A DNA stretch of 64,000 bases from Escarpia spicata (GCA_963995525.1 OZ023214.1:17506088-17570087); one strand, 5' to 3'. Positions 27,062 through 40,239 are shown, counted from the first letter of the stretch. The notes: generated by a model not told the origin, from the letters alone. Numbers and translations are program-made.

Positions 27062-28181
27062 GGAGGCCCCGGCCGTCCCTAACTTGTTGCACTCTGTAGT
27101 GTGACATGTGATAAGACTAGGAAACGCCTCTTGGACTTCCGTGGATCATGCAGGAATTCGTTTAGCTCTGCAAACAGTAAATTTAATTTCCGCTGCCGAT
27201 CTTATCACTTCCGGTCTCAAGGTGACTGGTGTTTGGTCTCCCCGAGGCAGCTCCCAGCTCCTCTGGGGGTAATGAGGACCACGCAGAGGTCTGCATATTT
27301 CGTGACGCTTTTGCTTCACGGGTAGGCAGCACATGGGCGCCCTGGAAGTGTGTCTTTTATCCGACAAAAAGACAGGTACCCGCAACGGGGCATCGGATGA
27401 ACGCCAGGGTACTTACGGTGCACGTGTGCTTGGCCTTCCGGCTATGCCGGCAACGCGAGTGCGTCGGCGCTTCATTATCAATCACACCCGACCCGATGCG
27501 TCGCCAGTACAGCTACAGCTCCGTGTACACGTTCTGGGTCTACGCAGCGATGCAGACTGCGCCTGCTGTTCCTAAATATTCACCAGTGTGATTTACGTGG
27601 CAAAGCTGACTATTGAAGACGTGGACATATAATGTCATGTCGACCGAGAGCGTTGTATATATGTACATTGAGCGATATTTATAATATGTGAATGGTTGTC
27701 GAAACGGTTGTGGAAGTTTATACCGAACCTCGAGACGATGTGAATTGTGTGGAGATTGGGCCACGTTCCAGACGAAGACTCCAACCGTGACGTAATGCAA
27801 TACAACTGTACTCATTATAGCTTCCTGGTCAATAGTGGGTTTGTTGCTAAACAGTTAACTCCCCCTTCTCTAAGAGACGTCCAGCACTGAGCAAGCTGGC
27901 GTCTAATTATGAACACTGACTTGGCGAGACGAGGAAATTCAACTTAATGAACTCTTCTTGCGCTATAATCAGAACCAGAATGCACTAACTGACTAATGTG
28001 GGAATGCGCAAAGTCATTGGCAGTTTGTCGACTATTGAATCATGTACAGATAAAATTGGCATATACGGCGAGAGCATTCGTCGTTGTACGAAGCACATTC
28101 CCCTAGTTCTTATTTCATTTTTTTGGATATCTTTCCGGGGTCCCCTTGACCTTAGACCATCCGAAATGGAGACAGACAAGC

Positions 28182-28182
<1 letters not shown>

Positions 28183-28225
<43 letters not shown>
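28183..28225. repeat. (TA)n microsatellite
   Basis: Uninterrupted TA units in the probable RGK 3'UTR. Confidence 0.95.
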
Positions 28226-28228
<3 letters not shown>

Positions 28229-29112
28229 CTACATAAGGTCATGATTCTTTTTTTTTTTTTTTTAATAGAAGCGCTGTTTTTTTTTACAAAATGAAAACGT
28301 GCGGTCTCTCCTTAGACTGAGTACATTGTTAACATTAATCAAACAATATTTGGCATATATAAATGTTCTTCTCCTTCTTAATGTCGTGAGAGCTTAAGGT
28401 TAATATCCTTGACGTGTTCTTCAAGTTTTTCTCCACTGACGCCTCATTTAACAAGCAATGATGGAATACAGCTTGTGTGCATTATCCTCTTTTACAAGGC
28501 CTAACGGGCTCTGCGCTGCACTTGAGACGGTGTTTGTGGCGTTTTCTCCTCCTGACACTTAAACTAATCCTCTTACATATAAACTCTAAAAACAAAACAT
28601 TATAGTGTATCGCGCCACAGAGAAAGTATGTCGAAAAATATATTTTCGTACCAGACTTGGGTTCGAGTGCGAGCCTGCAAACTATTTTCATGATTACATT
28701 ACAGTGAAAATATAAGTGCTTAACGCTGATTCAAATGCAATTGGCTTCGCATAGTATAAAATGTGTGTGAACCATTTGGACCTCGAATGTTTAGTGTGAA
28801 AACCAAACATTTAACAGTCTTTTAGTGATGATGTGTCATAAATATTAATTTAATAATAGTTAAAATCAGAATACGAACTACGTACCCAATATGTACATAC
28901 TTGGGTTTAGGGTGTATGGTGCATAGTGGATATGCAGATTCGAGTACATTTGCATGTGTAGTTGAATCCAAGTTTGTTTCGTGTGTTATCACAAGAAGTG
29001 TGATATATAGCGAGCACCAGACATGGCGCTTGGAGGACGTCCTCACTACTAGTTGTACGTCAGTAGTCGTTATAATACCCGGGTATACATATATTTTACG
29101 TCCTTGCCACCT

Positions 29113-29215
29113 CCTTCAATTTCTTGCTAATTCTTGCAAGTTCTTAGGTTTTTGCAAGTTCTTGCAAATTCGTGCACGCTCTTACAATGTCTAGCAACCT
29201 CATGCAAGTTCTTTT
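29113..29215 (+). repeat. Short-period TTCTTGCAA repeat
   Basis: TTCTTGCAAGTTCTT-type motifs recur about eight times with drift, at a spacing of 10-15 bp. Confidence 0.7.
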
Positions 29216-29665
29216 ATATGCGACATACGTAGTATTTTTACCAATGATCCTCGGACTTTACCAGCGTTACTCCTGTGTATCACACCAGTATTGATTGATT
29301 ATTGATCCTATCGGGAGTCATTGTCCCGACGGAATAAATCCCAGGGCGGATGAATTCTCGAGTGATGTCCGGGAGCATTGTCCTGTCAACCTTACCAACA
29401 TGTATTAATAAATTGTTTAATGCGACGAATGTGACAATCAAGTTATGGTCATTGACATAGACAGAGAAGTAGAAATGGATTCAAAAAATTATGTTGCTGG
29501 GGACAACATTATACAGACGTGCAATCACTGTGTCGTATGTGTTAGTGTACATACCAGTCGTAGGTCGGAGTGGTCGATTTATTGTGTCCATACTTTGATG
29601 TAATTATGTTCCCCTGCTCTTTTGCTTCGTATTGTTCTACGTTATGACAGCCTGTATTTTAGTTA

Positions 29666-29671
29666 AATAAA
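29666..29671 (+). terminator. Candidate poly(A) signal AATAAA
   Basis: Canonical AATAAA with a GTGTGTG-rich element about 25 bp downstream. It is the strongest candidate for the RGK transcript end, though it would imply a 2.6-kb 3'UTR. Confidence 0.4.
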
Positions 29672-29699
29672 AGACACCTGAAATGTAAATGCCGTGTGT

Positions 29700-30120
29700 G
29701 CGTAATACGTTTATGAGAATAACCATTTTAATTATTTGACTCTGATTAATTTAGATTAAGAATGTTTTATTTTATTAATGTACGCTTTTGTTTATGTGTA
29801 CGCGGTAAACCATTAATATATAAATAAATGAAACTGCAACGTTTTGTTGCAACGTGTATAAAGAGATCTGGCTCGTTTATTTGTCATTAGACACAATCTA
29901 CATCCACACTGACGAATGCATTGCTGTTTAGAGCAACGCAATATGAAAGAAAGCTAACATGTAATGGTTTCGGACATTCGCTACCTAATTGGCGGCTGAA
30001 CTACTCCTGTTCGCAATCGATCGTGGGCCCTATAGCATTCGTGCATGATTCGATATTTGCCATCCTTTGATTAATCGATATTGCGAATGTGAGATAGTGC
30101 GACGTGAATGAACGCATTTG
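29700..30120. other. Non-coding, AT-rich, nothing recognised
   Basis: No gene seen downstream of the candidate RGK poly(A) site. Confidence 0.4.
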
Positions 30121-30123
30121 TCA

Positions 30124-30240
30124 CCGCGCGCGAGTGCGTGCGCACGCGCGTGCCATTGTGCTTGTGCTGTTGTGTGTATGTGTGCGTGTGCGTGTGCATG
30201 TGCGTGTGCATGTGCATGTGCGTATGCGTGCGTGTGTACA
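30124..30240. repeat. Alternating purine-pyrimidine tract (GCGC/GTGT)
   Basis: CGCGCGCGAGTGCGTGCGCA followed by TGTGCGTGTGCATGTGCG-type units. Sequence of this kind can adopt Z-DNA. Confidence 0.85.
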
Positions 30241-30244
30241 CTGG

Positions 30245-32970
30245 CCAGGTTTTTGACCTTCACCCGATTGCATAACAGAGGTATTTCCCTGTTTCCCTTC
30301 CACGAACTAAAACACTAGCTGTCATAAACCGAAACCCTCCTGAAACGACATTCGCACACGGATAACCACCTGCAGTAAACAACTGTCTAGAGTTTTTCTA
30401 ATTACGTTGACTATAGATAAGACATGATCAATACTTACATCCTTTACCGTTGAGGCAAGGTAAAAAAAACCTGACCCATATAGGCGTACACGTGTGGACG
30501 GGTGCGAACTTGTGCGGGAAGTCGAATAACTGGCGAGCGCAGGCAGACAGGTAAACATGCGTATGTTTATGTCACCTCAAACGAACTTTACTTCAGGCAG
30601 AGCCAACTTGATTATTGTAAGTGCCATATGACCGAGTGAACGTTAGCCTCATTTGTGTCTCCTTATGTTTGACATGAAGACATTTTGCTGTGGGTGTGGT
30701 GTGCATTCTTTCCAAGATGATGGCTCCCTGCTTGTCATCAACATCTGTTTCTACTAATGATGATGGGGTTTAAGCATACCCCGAATTCAGTGGCGTAATT
30801 AGGATCTCCCAAGTGGGCTAGCTGAGACTTCCGTTTAGTGAGCCATCGGGTTGCCATGGTAGCATATGTTAGCATACAGACTATGTACTAACGAGTCTTA
30901 TCTCGAATCAAGGCGGACTATGTGTCCTCTCAATAATTTCAGGCAATTTAAGATATTTTCCAAAGGTAAGATATATTTCAATACAATGACGGTATTGTCT
31001 ATGCAGTGATTCCTCTGGCACTAATCGCTTACTGTTTTCTTTGTGCACTTGCCCAGCCTCGAAACAGCAAGCACAGCTGACGATGCAGTGCCAATATATT
31101 CATACTCTTTTGTATCCACCTTAGTAGTTAAATTAATTTAAACAGGTCACAATCGGCCTTCTCTGCTGTAGCCGTTAAAACTATACAATGCTTTACTACT
31201 CTATTATACTGTACTATACTTATCTAAGTAAACCACAGCTCATTCTTCAAGACGTTTGAAACGCCTTTCTCCGACTAGTCAAACGCCACGACTTCGTAAG
31301 CTGTCATCTACGTGTTCTGTGACCACTGCTGTCCTCGGTCGGACGGTACTGGACCCCCGATACTCGCCGGCTTAGATGTCGTTTCGCAATGCGGTTCAAA
31401 CTACGGCTTTCTTTGTGGTGCACAACGAACTCATCCTTGCCGCCCAAGAGACAAACGTCGCCGCGGAAACATACATATTGTAAATTACATTGTTTTTTCT
31501 CCTAGTTCCCTTGCAGAGGGGTGAGGATTAAGTCACGTACTGTTGCACTGCTCTTTCAGTTGTTGCCCTCTATTGCTCTGTTCCAACAGTCTCCACTCTC
31601 CACTTTTCATCCTTCCAGATCTTTCCCAAACCTTGGCTATAGTCGATCCCCTTTTTCGCATCTTTGATGTTTCTCCGTCTGTGCGCCCTTTTTAGTGGTT
31701 TCCATCCATTTTAGTACGTGGCCTGCCTATTCTTACACATAGTTCTGTTATGTTGCACGTGCTGATGTTTCTCAGGTAATTTTTGCGATATATTTTCGTC
31801 TACCTTCTTTGCTCCTATGACTCTTCGGGCCCATGCGTTAGGTGACATATAACGTCCTGCGTAACTGAACAAGGATTTGGATGACGTTTGATTAACACTC
31901 ATACATATCCACACATCTAACACATAAACAATATCCATAAACATCGCAACTGTTATTTTATGTATTTTACAGCATGTTGATCTTCTGTCAATATTCCTTC
32001 CAATTTAATCAGAATTATTGGGAAATTACCTTAAATCCACGTAGCCAAAGTACATTATATTAAAGGATACTTACTAAGATAGAAGAGAATTGCGTACAAG
32101 TTTCGTGTAATAATTGCGGCGTGGCCGAAGCCGTTGAGATATATTGTGTTGGGTTCAATATGTTGTTGAATGCTGCGTTGTGAACAGTGCTGTGGATGCG
32201 ATACCGAGCGACAGATGAACTTACACCGTTTATCTGTTCTAACTGTTGCGGATGTCGGTGTGATTCCACGACTACTTTTAAGACGTTTGAATGATGCGTT
32301 AGAGCTATTCCGGAGTAAGTTACTTGTGTGGCTCCACACCAAATTGGCGGAACAGATGATACAATCTCCCGCAACCATCCGTCATCAGTACAAGTGCACG
32401 TTAGTGCAGGATATGTATAAACTATATTGTGTTATGTAAACTCGCATGGTTGTCCAAACAACTATTTTGGTATTGTTGATCTATCATAAATGTCTTACCC
32501 CGGCTGCGAACGGTATACTTTATAACGAGCAAGTATGTTTCTGTTTTAACATGGACAAACAAAAAGTAACGCGGACATCCTTGCAACAAACAACTACTTG
32601 AAATATCATGAACAAAAGCAGACAGTAGGATGCATACGCCATATAATGAGAAAACTTATTTTTTTCTGGATAGTGTTGCAACAGGTGGTGAAGGGAACGT
32701 CGTAGTGCTGCTGTGAGATAAACACAACAGATGGTTTAAAGGGCCAACGTTTGCAACAGACACATAGACAACGAAGAAAAGGATGTGTATTTCGTAACCC
32801 GGAATCATTATCTCCGGCAATGGGTGGTAAACATTAGCAGGACATTTGTTTAATCAGCTGTGATTAGATCCAGTTTTGGCCTTGGTTGCAGAAACTATAG
32901 TATGTCGGCCGCGCACACATGTCCAAAACTTGTTAGGGGTTATGGTCACCTGTCTTCGCAACTGTGTGAA
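30245..32970. other. Intergenic, nothing recognised
   Basis: Scattered short frames without coding character; no repeat structure found. Confidence 0.4.
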
Positions 32971-32971
32971 T

Positions 32972-33301
<330 letters not shown>

Positions 33302-33304
33302 ACT

Positions 33305-33990
33305 TACTTACTTAGTTCCTTGACCCACTTGGTCGACGGGGGGACATAAGTGACGCTGCAGCTCTGATGTTCCGCCATTCCTGTCTGTCAGTGGCTGTGA
33401 TGAGGAACTTTGGCACGGAGATGGCTATTCCATAACATTGTCCATCCAGCTCTTCCTCGGACGTCCAGGGCAGTGTCTGCCTTCCAGGGTGCCCTGCAAG
33501 ATCGTCTTCGGGGAACTAGAAGTGACGTGTCATGTGTCCAAACCATGCCAGTTTCCTTCTCTTGACAGTTGCCAGTAGAGGTTCTTGTGAGCCACCAGGG
33601 ATGTGACCTTTTCCCGCACATACTCATTGGTCTTATGCTCCATGTAGGAGAAGCAGAGCATCTTCCTCAAGCACTTGGTCTCGAATGCTTTGATCTTTTT
33701 CTCATCCTTACCAAGGAGTGTCCACGTCTCACATCCGTATAGAAAGATGGATAGTACAAGTGATCTGAACAGGCTATACTTGGTTGTCAAGCGTATATCA
33801 CTACTTCTCCAGATCCTCTCCAATCTTGCCATGGCTGCCGTTGCTGAAGCGATCCTCATACGTATTTCTGTGGTGCAGTACCATCCTTAGACAAGGTCGT
33901 TCCTAGATATTTAAAGCTGCTGACTTCTTTTATCTTTTCACCATTCATGATGATGTCTGCTCTGATGTTTCGTGGGCGCATCATTCAAAT
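33305..33990 (-). mobile_element. RTE-like non-LTR retrotransposon, 3' fragment
   Basis: The minus strand carries the C-terminal part of a reverse transcriptase: INGEKIKEVSSFKYLGTTLS-like sequence near 33900-33960, a frameshift near 33875, then 33859-33530 with SLFRSLVLSIFLYGCETWTLL, AFETKCLRKML and YMEHKTNEYVR. Further frameshifts lead to DRQEWRNIRAAASLMSPRRP just before the end. This order (FKYLG, YGCETW, KCLRKxL, NEYVR) is typical of the endonuclease-RT proteins of RTE/BovB-type elements. It is 5'-truncated and dead, and the 3' end runs into TACTTACTTACT and (TA)n. Confidence 0.85.
33530..33859 (-). pseudogene. RTE-type reverse transcriptase C-terminal fragment
   Basis: The longest intact piece of the RTE relic, about 108 residues. 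It contains LYGCETWTLL and KCLRKMLCFSYMEHKTNEYV. The catalytic YxDD region lies upstream and is missing. Frameshifts on both sides show it is not functional. Confidence 0.85.
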
Positions 33991-34714
33991 ATTTCAAGGT
34001 TGCTAAACGCAATTTCAGGCAGCATACGTACAATAATATGTATTCATATCCAAAAATAAATAAAAGAAAGTCGGTTTAATATCTTTGCTTCTAAAGCATA
34101 TTCTGAAACCTTTCCGGCGTTAGTGCATGTTACGACCGTCATAAAGTCAAATACAAAAAGGGTAATATAGGCAATTGGGTCTTTCGTATACAGACCTCAT
34201 GCATGACACGGTATGAGGACAAGCCGTGGGAGACGACATCATTTAATAACGACTGAAGGGGAAGTGCATCTGCATAATGAGTTCGGGCGTTCTGCTGATC
34301 TCATCAGATTCCCCTGGATCAACTAATGCAAAATAAGTACATTATAAAATGGATACCGTTTGCGCAATCGACCTGACTGACAGGATAACTACATCGCACG
34401 ATCGCTACGAAGAATACGACAGAAATAATTTCGCCTCAATGCTGCTGTTTTGAACATAGCTGCATACGTCGAATATGACCCAGTATTAGCAGACACCGCG
34501 GACATAGCTGCAGACATCGGGTGGCGTAATGGTATGTTTCGAAAGTGCGCAGACAATCTACTTATAGTCGAGCTTGAGCATGTATGCGAGCAGCTTAACG
34601 TTTCCCTCTTAGACGGCTAGAACCTCGAGCGCCAGACATTCAATGATTAATCTTCGACCCCCATAAGACCTATAGGGCAATATATGTCAAATCAATAAAA
34701 AACAGGGTGAAATT

Positions 34715-35475
34715 TATATGTCCGTCCTCGATTTTTATGAAACTTGTTGTGTTGGTTTATGTTCATGAGTTTATGTTACAAACCAAATTGTAGGTCAATC
34801 TGACCTTCCTTTCCAGAGATAAAGGTCATCAAAATTTGACCAGACCTTGATACTCGACGACCTTCCAGGTGTCATAACTCCTCATCTAGGGGACCTACAG
34901 ATTTTATGTTGGTATGATTTTAAAGGTCTTAGAATTGGCTATCTGTGTAGACAATGAACCACAAATCAAAATGTTAATTTGTTTTTAAATTTAACCTTTG
35001 AGCTGACCTAGCAAAAACACGTAACCTCCGATTTCGCTGATTTTGTATATGTCAAAGCATACATATTCAGTAATAATCAGTGCAGGTTTGATCGTACGCA
35101 TTTGAATACTTTAGGAATTATTCAATTTAAAATGCATTTCTTACGTTACTTTAATGCTCTAATATGGGAACTTAGTACAGTTATAATGCTCTGTCAGTAG
35201 TATGCAAATATAGGCTGCCTTCCTAGAATTTGCTATGTTTTGTTATCTCCAATATTCTCTACTGGTTTAGATCATTATCTACATGTCTTTGTGTGGGATA
35301 TGCACAAGTGCTGCTAAGACAAGTGTTTCATATAGAAATGTGTATAGCAAAATGATGGAATATAAATCACTGTAATTAGAAGTTAGATTACGATTTTAAT
35401 AGTGCACACACAATGCAATATATTAGGCACATGCTAATCAAGGCATCATGTACATCAGCAGTTCCCATGTGGGTG
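34715..35475 (+). repeat. Left arm of a ~760-bp inverted repeat
   Basis: It pairs with 36833-37755. Long shared blocks include GACCTTCCTTTCCA, TTTTAAAGGTCTTAGAATTG, GGAACTTAGTACAGTTATA, GGCTGCCTTCCTAGAAT and AGCAAAATGATGGAATATAA. The arm ends in TACATCAGCAGTTCCCA, resembling a hAT terminus. Confidence 0.9.
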
Positions 35476-35496
35476 TTACATCCTTACATTACATAT

Positions 35497-35640
35497 TCAA
35501 ATAAGTTTGACCTTTGACTTGACCTGGTAACTTCATCATGATCATACAACCTCAGATTGTGTTGATGTTTTATGTTGAAGCATACGTATTTGGCTAAAAT
35601 CGTTGACAGTTTTATCATGTAGTAAGAACTAAATTAGTCT
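35497..35640 (+). repeat. Diverged direct copy of part of the inverted-repeat arm
   Basis: Similar to 34968-35115 in the same orientation: AACCTTTGA..TGACCT, ACCTC(C/A)GATT and GAAGCATACRTATT occur in the same order. Confidence 0.6.
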
Positions 35641-35844
35641 CGTGATCTATCAGTATGAAAATGGAGGCGGTCTCATAGAATGTTCTGTATTTTGCTCTAT
35701 GCATATTCTGTGCACATAAGGTAATCATCTCTTGGCATACTTAATATAATTGTATTTAAATAATACGATGTCCTGTAGCTAGCGGAGACATCAAAATAAC
35801 CTTTTATATATGTGGTTTTTATAGTAAATCACATACATTTACAT

Positions 35845-36850
35845 CAGCGGTTCCCAATCTTTTTCCTCACCGTGTACCCCCTGACGATCATCAGGGTACC
35901 CCCATCATTTTAACATAAAATATTTAACTCCATAAAAAAACATCATTTTAACATAAAATATTTAACTCCATAACAAAACAATATTCTATAGCCGGTTCAC
36001 CGATAACACATAATCGTATTAATTACAAATGTACATCAAATTTATAATAAAATATAAAAACTAGAGGGATGAGATAGTCTTTTCAAAATCAGGGACTCAA
36101 TTCAGGGAGCAGTTTTGGACAGGCAGATTCGGGGATCATCCATGACACAGAGTAGGACTCGAAGTTTCATCTTTTGTGGAGAATAATGCCGAGAATTCGT
36201 GTTCACATAAATATATATGAATGGACTTGTCCAGGAAAAAATGTATAAGCGCATCATGTTAAACGGTGGAGTCATTCATGAATTTAAAAGAAATTCCTAA
36301 CTTGCATGGATCTCAGAGGAAATGTGCATCTTTTGCATGGATAGTTAGTTTGGAATTACGTTTGGCATTGATGACAGGTAATTGCACCTGCACAAGTTGC
36401 TCCCTGTTTCTTCATCAACAAACGCTGCGTTGATGTAATCAGACATGTTGAAGTTTCCATAGTGACGTTGTCCTCCGACAGCCCCAGCTTCACGATGACA
36501 CATCGTATTTTAACTTAATCAGCTTCAAGATGTAGCCTTCTACCTATAGTTTCTCGACGAATTTATCCTTAACTTACCAGAGATGTATCCTTACATAGGC
36601 CGGCGCACCGTCTATGCACACGCGCGTACATTGCCCCACAATAACCCCTCAGCCTCAAGGCAGTTGGAGACCTCTCGGAAGATGCCCTCGCCTTCTTAGT
36701 GAATTCCAAGGGAATGATAGAACAAGAACTTTTCCTTAAAGAGTTGCACACAAGATGGCGAAACCTTACGTTCAGCTAACCCTACGCATGCCCCCGGAAA
36801 ACCTCTCGCGTATCCCCTGGGGTATGCGTTCCCCAGTTTGGAAACTGCTG
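35845..36850 (-). mobile_element. hAT-like DNA transposon, decayed
   Basis: The ends are CAGCGGTTCCCAATCTTT and CCAGTTTGGAAACTGCTG, imperfect inverted repeats of the CAGxGGTTCCCAA type common in hAT elements. Flanks ATTTACAT and ACGTACAT match at 6 of 8 positions, as expected for an aged 8-bp target duplication. Inside, the minus strand carries a transposase remnant. A 38-bp tandem duplication lies at 35903-35978. The element sits at the centre of the larger inverted repeat. Confidence 0.7.
36560..36780 (-). pseudogene. hAT transposase remnant
   Basis: On the minus strand one frame reads EKFLFYHSL and then GEGIFREVSNCLEAEGLLW. After a frameshift it continues QCTRVCIDGAPAY (CIDGAPAY at 36595-36618). 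The order LFCxxL, GEDIFxxVxxxxxxxxLxW, CTDGAPAM is known from ZBED5/SCAND3-like hAT transposases. Several stops follow. It is a short, broken fragment without the rest of the catalytic domain. Confidence 0.65.
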
Positions 36851-37755
36851 ACGTACATGACACCTAGATTAGCATGTGCCTAATGTATAGCATTGTGTGT
36901 GCACTGTTAAAACTTAATCTAACTTATAATTACAGTGATTTATATTCCATCATTTTGCTATACATATTTCTCTATGAAACACTTGTCTATATATTGTGTA
37001 TATATATATCTACACCAACACATGTAGATAATGATCTAAATTGGTAGAGAATATCGGAGATAACAAAACACAGCAACATTCTAGGAAGGCAGCCTCTATT
37101 TGCATACTGATAGAGCAATATAACTGTACTAAGTTCCCATATTAAGGCATTGAAGTGACGTAAGAAATGCATTTAGAATTGCACAACTCCTAAAGTATTC
37201 AAATGCGCACGATCAAACTATGACTGATTATTGCTGAATATATATGCTTCGACATATAAAAAAAAAATCTGCGAATTCGGAGGTTCCTTGTTTTTTTTTT
37301 AAATATGTTTTTAAAATGTTGATGTGTTGTTCATTTCTACACAGATAGACAATTCTAAGACCTTTAAAATCACACCAACGTCACATATGTAGGTCCCCTA
37401 GGAGAGGAGTTATAACACCTGGAAGGTCAGTCAGGTATCAAGGTCGAGTCAAACTTTGATGACCTCTATCTATGGAAAGGAAGGTCAAATTGATCTAAAC
37501 AAATTGTTGTNNNNNNNNNNNNNNNNNNNNNNNNNNNNNNNNNNNNNNNNNNNNNNNNNNNNNNNNNNNNNNNNNNNNNNNNNNNNNNNNNNNNNNNNNN
37601 NNNNNNNNNNNNNNNNNNNNNNNNNNNNNNNNNNNNNNNNNNNNNNNNNNNNNNNNNNNNNNNNNNNNNNNNNNNNNNNNNNNNNNNNNNNNNNNNNNNN
37701 NNNNNNNNNNGTGTCACTCTTGTGAAGTTTCATCTGTTTTTGTGAAGACATGTTT
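36833..37755 (-). repeat. Right arm of the ~760-bp inverted repeat (contains the gap)
   Basis: Reverse complement of 34715-35475. Homology resumes after the 200-N gap (GATGAAACTT near 37726). Measured against the left arm, only about 20-40 bp should be missing in the gap. Confidence 0.88.
37511..37710. other. Assembly gap, 200 N
   Basis: Exactly 200 N, the same size as the second gap, so it is a fixed-size placeholder. Frames shown across it are meaningless. Confidence 1.
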
Positions 37756-37759
37756 TTCC

Positions 37760-38800
37760 AACCAGACAGGCAAAAACTGCGTAATGCAATTAGTAGGGCC
37801 TAAGCAAGTGAGGAAGGCAGTGTCATTCATGAGGCTTTGCAGGCGATTGATTCACAACATTGTGAATTCCTGAATGGTGCTGCAAACGAAATGGAAAAAA
37901 AATCATCAACATTGTTTTGGTGTGGCACATGTATCCTTGTTTATGCGTTTGCCAACTATCGTTATTACTATCCAGCGTACTGTCGGCGATGACTATCAAT
38001 AGTCAAATTTACTATTTATATTACACTATAATAATCACATCGACTACAGCGGTGCATCGATAATTCGATATATCGCTACACCCCCAGTGTATATATAGAT
38101 CTGCGTTCCTTCGGTCCACACAATCGTACCATTCTTCACCCGCACAGCGATTTTAGAAACTTCGTTTTTAATACAAGCAAGTATACGCAATTTAACATTA
38201 GAAAAGATATATATTTATGACAATAGATTAGATACATGATTTTTGTCAACCGTATTTTATTAAATGTATCTCGTCAAATCGATTGTTTCGCTAATCTCAT
38301 TTCAAATTCATTTCGTAAAAAGCCATATCTACTTAATATCCACTAATGTGATAAACAATGCATGCGTTTCTGTGTTGACGGTGTCGGTGTTCGTTGCTCT
38401 CATAAAAAACCCACTTGGTTGACATGTTCAGTGTTTTGAAGGCTAGTTGTCGGCGTAGCAAGTGACTTTACCAAATTGGTGACCACAGTCTCTATTCTGT
38501 CGACCAGTAACCAAAAGTAAGCACTTTTCTTTAATCCGACTGCGGACATCGCTTAAATTGTAAACATGCGACATAGTTGGAAACAACAACAGGATTCGCG
38601 ATAGGATGATCCAGTCGGGAAGCGGCTTTAAATGAATGCCGCTGCAATATTGCGAAAGTTGTTTATTCTAGATCAAGGAACGTGTTGTTTTAATCCATTG
38701 AAATAATTTGCTTGATAAAACACGTTTTTCATACGAAGACACGCCATCGGGTTTCTGCGAAAAAGGACGTAGTTACTTAATATCACATGATATTTATTTA
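37760..38800. other. Intergenic; one hAT-like end
   Basis: No gene. CAGCGGTGCATCGATAATTC at about 38048 resembles a hAT terminal repeat, but no partner end was found. Confidence 0.35.
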
Positions 38801-38810
38801 TTTGGAATTA

Positions 38811-38998
38811 CAGTGTAACCTCGCTATGCGCTCACTCGGTAATACAGCCACCTTGCAACTGACGTCATCCTAGAACAGTCGCAAATTATTTCCACATACA
38901 GTAAAGTATAGGATATTAGTCCCGGTAATACGGTCACCTCGCTATTCAGGTAACTTTTATCGGGTCCCGTAGATGACCTTAATAGTGAGGCTCCATTG
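38811..38998 (+). mobile_element. pogo/mariner-type MITE, copy 2 (188 bp)
   Basis: The ends are CAGTGTAACCTCGCTAT and ATAGTGAGGCTCCATTG, inverted repeats with three or four differences. TA precedes the left end, as expected for TA target use. It is homologous in inverted orientation to 9689-9869 and has no coding capacity. Confidence 0.75.
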
Positions 38999-38999
38999 C

Positions 39000-39480
39000 A
39001 CACTCGACGCTTTTGTAGGGGATTGTTACAAAGCCTAACTACCCACAATATCACGGTCAGAATGAGGCTTTACGCGGCATCTGATAAAGGTGGGCGATGC
39101 TTTTCGAAATATTTTCTCTGTGAAATATATACGCTAAAACACATCAGCCACTTTGTCCATCACAGATTATGGTCGAACGACCCTGGACATCTGGGTAGCC
39201 ATCTGAACCTCGGCCATTAAGACAGCCCTCTCGGGACGATTCCTGGCTACTGGCTTACGAACTAGTGCAGCCGAACACCTTGACGTATGGTGAGACAGGG
39301 GCCGAGCGAGTTCACGTTGATGCTGCACAGCTGCAAAACATAACTGTATTCAAACAGTCGACTGTATAATAACAATACTTCAACGTGGTTATCATACGAT
39401 GTCTGTAGTACTGCACGTGCAGGCCACATTTCATGACGCTACATCAAATATTCGAACATAGAATAATGAAACGAAATACA
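39000..39480. other. Intergenic, nothing recognised
   Basis: Short frames only. Confidence 0.4.
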
Positions 39481-39481
39481 A

Positions 39482-39770
39482 CTTCTCTTCTTCCCTCCCT
39501 CCCTCCCTCCCTCCCATCCTCCCCTCCCCTCCCCTCCCTCCCCTCCCTCTCTCACTTCCTCCCTACCTCCCTCCCTCCGTCCCTCCCCCTCTGTCCCTTC
39601 GTCCCTCCCTCCCTCTCTTCTTCCCTCCCTCCCTCCCCTCCCTCTCTTCTTCCCTCCCTCCCTCCCTCCCTCCCTTCCTCCCTACCCTCCTCCTCCCTCT
39701 CTCCCTCCCCTTCCTCCCTCCCGCCCTCCCTCCCTACCTCCCTCCCTCCCTCCGTCCCTCCCTCCCTCCG
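39482..39770 (+). repeat. Polypyrimidine (CCCT)n-type tract
   Basis: About 290 bp of almost pure C and T with CCCTCCCT units. The 121-codon Ser/Pro/Leu frame is an artefact. Mirror-symmetric pyrimidine tracts of this kind can form triplex DNA. Confidence 0.95.
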
Positions 39771-40021
39771 ATGGCTATTTTTGAAAGCATCCCAGTGAAA
39801 TCCGGAAAAAAGAACAGTAATCCTGATTAAATACCATAAATAACCTGTGCCAAGAAACTACGTTGTACAAAGAACATGAATGTTATTTCAAGGTGCCTCA
39901 TCGTCCATATCATTTCAAATTTATTTTGTGAAAAAAACAAATCTAAACTAATATCCAACACAACATGCTAGTTAGTGTGTGCAACCTCTTTATACCTCCT
40001 CCTTATATAGTCTTGGTGAAA

Positions 40022-40231
<210 letters not shown>

Positions 40232-40239
40232 ACTATATA

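Larger units (their letters stand above)
27062..29690 (+). other. Probable RGK 3'UTR
   Basis: No credible coding sequence follows the RGK stop. Poly(A) signals AATAAA occur near 29330 and 29405 and at 29666; the last is followed by a GT-rich stretch (about 29691-29701) and is the best 3' end. The interval holds a (TA)n tract at 28183-28225, T-runs at 28248-28285, and a short-period TTCTTGCAA repeat at 29113-29215. Confidence 0.4.

Noticed and set aside
37456..37751. Frames across N
   Set aside because: Assembly gap; no sequence evidence.
39433..39798. 121-codon Ser/Pro/Leu-rich frame
   Set aside because: Low-complexity CCCT tract.
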